A DNA stretch of 43,550 bases from a virus: positions 1 to 43,550 of the IMG/VR virus record IMGVR_UViG_3300032331_002544; one strand, 5' to 3'. The notes beneath the pieces are model-generated. The model was not told the DNA's origin. It saw only the letters and a list, made by a program, of their open reading frames with translations, and did no database searches. Each line of letters starts with the position of its first letter. The first letter of the stretch is position 1. Below, piece by piece: positions 43,013 to 43,550 of the stretch. The translations under genes and the position numbers were made by a program.

Positions 43013-43546
43013 TTATATGGCGTCTATGATTAGATGGACACGGTCGTCATGCCCTGTATTTTCAACACTATGATATCTGTTGACATTGTCTATAACCCAA
43101 ATCTGACCAGACTTTAGATTCATGGATTCGTTACCCACATTGAAGATACATCCTTCATTGGTTATAACCGGAACATGTATCCTGTGCGTTTTGGCTGTCA
43201 ACGGGCCTTTATCCATGTGCCTTGGTATGACTGTTCCAGCGTTTAGTTTTGCGAGCATTGCTTGCTGTGTCTTGACTTCTCCAAGGTGTTCCCACGTGGA
43301 TGAAACAATTTCTTCTATATACATACTAAATTGTTCGTAGTTTTGATGCAAAATTTTTGAGTTGATCCGATGTTTTGTGTCGTACATCAATGGGATTGTC
43401 TCGGTGGTTTTTGACGCTACTCCGCCTGTCTTCTTGCGTTCGGTGTATTTTGTCCAGTCTTCTGTTGTCAGGACCAAAACTTCGCCAAGCAAGCCAGCAA
43501 ATGAAGGCATGTCCCCAATAAAGAGAAATGCGTTATTTTCCTTCAT
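43013..43546 (-). CDS. 2-oxoglutarate/Fe(II) oxygenase, Asp/Asn beta-hydroxylase-like
   Basis: 177 residues. IPRHMDKG (H110, D112), RIHVPVITNEGCIFNVGNES, IWVIDNVNRYHSVEN (H159) and DDRVHLIIDAI (R169) give the HxD...H iron triad and the 2-oxoglutarate Arg of the Asp/Asn hydroxylase group. ATG at 43546 is at the window edge, so the start is provisional. The target might be a virion or host protein, a tRNA or a small molecule. Confidence 0.8.
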   Translation of the reverse strand: MKENNAFLFIGDMPSFAGLLGEVLVLTTEDWTKYTERKKTGGVASKTTETIPLMYDTKHRINSKILHQNYEQFSMYIEEIVSSTWEHLGEVKTQQAMLAKLNAGTVIPRHMDKGPLTAKTHRIHVPVITNEGCIFNVGNESMNLKSGQIWVIDNVNRYHSVENTGHDDRVHLIIDAI

Positions 43547-43550
43547 ACAC

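Overview
The window looks like part of a tailed double-stranded DNA phage (or a phage-derived replicon) that infects an actinobacterium. The evidence is three WhiB-like iron-sulfur regulators, many probable leaderless mRNAs (common in Actinobacteria), densely packed short genes, a primase-helicase, SSB, helicase-loader-like gene, class II ribonucleotide reductase, tRNA genes with an HNH endonuclease between two of them, a DUF6321-type protein, and a large virion-like protein with a zincin motif. No terminase large subunit, portal or major capsid gene is seen, so the main structural module lies outside. The host (for example a freshwater actinobacterium) is an inference.

Layout. About 0-2.5 kb: a WhiB gene, then a leftward cluster with ribbon-helix-helix proteins and probable helicase-loading genes, followed by a rightward candidate small RNA. 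About 2.9-9.7 kb: mostly leftward small phage genes (DUF1599, DUF4314, an Api92-like protein, an XRE regulator) with rightward islands including a Dps-like ferritin. About 9.8-21.7 kb: mostly rightward accessory genes, many very short, ending in a SMARCAL1-like SNF2 helicase. About 21.7-24.8 kb: leftward genes including a DUF932 protein and a secreted transglycosylase-like protein. About 24.9-29.3 kb: rightward replication genes (SSB, WhiB, primase-helicase, HTH protein). About 29.3-34.9 kb: mainly leftward virion-type genes. About 35-43.5 kb: tRNAs, class II RNR, HNH, a secreted Thr-rich protein, two 2-oxoglutarate oxygenases, a holin-like/lipoprotein pair and a staphylococcal-type nuclease.

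The most distinctive content is in the non-coding code of the 2.8-25.5 kb half. Three short repeat families overlap there. (1) At least 21 promoters share an exact 17-bp spacer, most with TATAACCGA abutting the -10; eleven of them put the start codon 6-7 nt after the -10, implying leaderless transcripts. (2) A 14-bp element CTTTCCGCCACCGT occurs ten times, always on the + strand and always at gene boundaries. (3) A 7-mer AGCCCCG occurs more than 30 times on both strands. All three are absent, or nearly so, from 25.5-43.5 kb. This suggests one coordinated control or DNA-structuring system for the early/accessory region. Other points are a self-contained ncRNA candidate, a nested-hairpin mRNA leader, a palindromic operator over a -10 box, and a D-armless tRNA-like sequence.

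Several genes below are shorter than 60 codons and were read directly from the sequence: 1327-1494, 17317-17415, 18171-18326, 18421-18588, 19122-19190, 19187-19264, 21703-21879, 29118-29297, 34395-34553, 35953-36111, 42665-42820 and 42820-42990. Functions are from remembered family signatures, not database searches.
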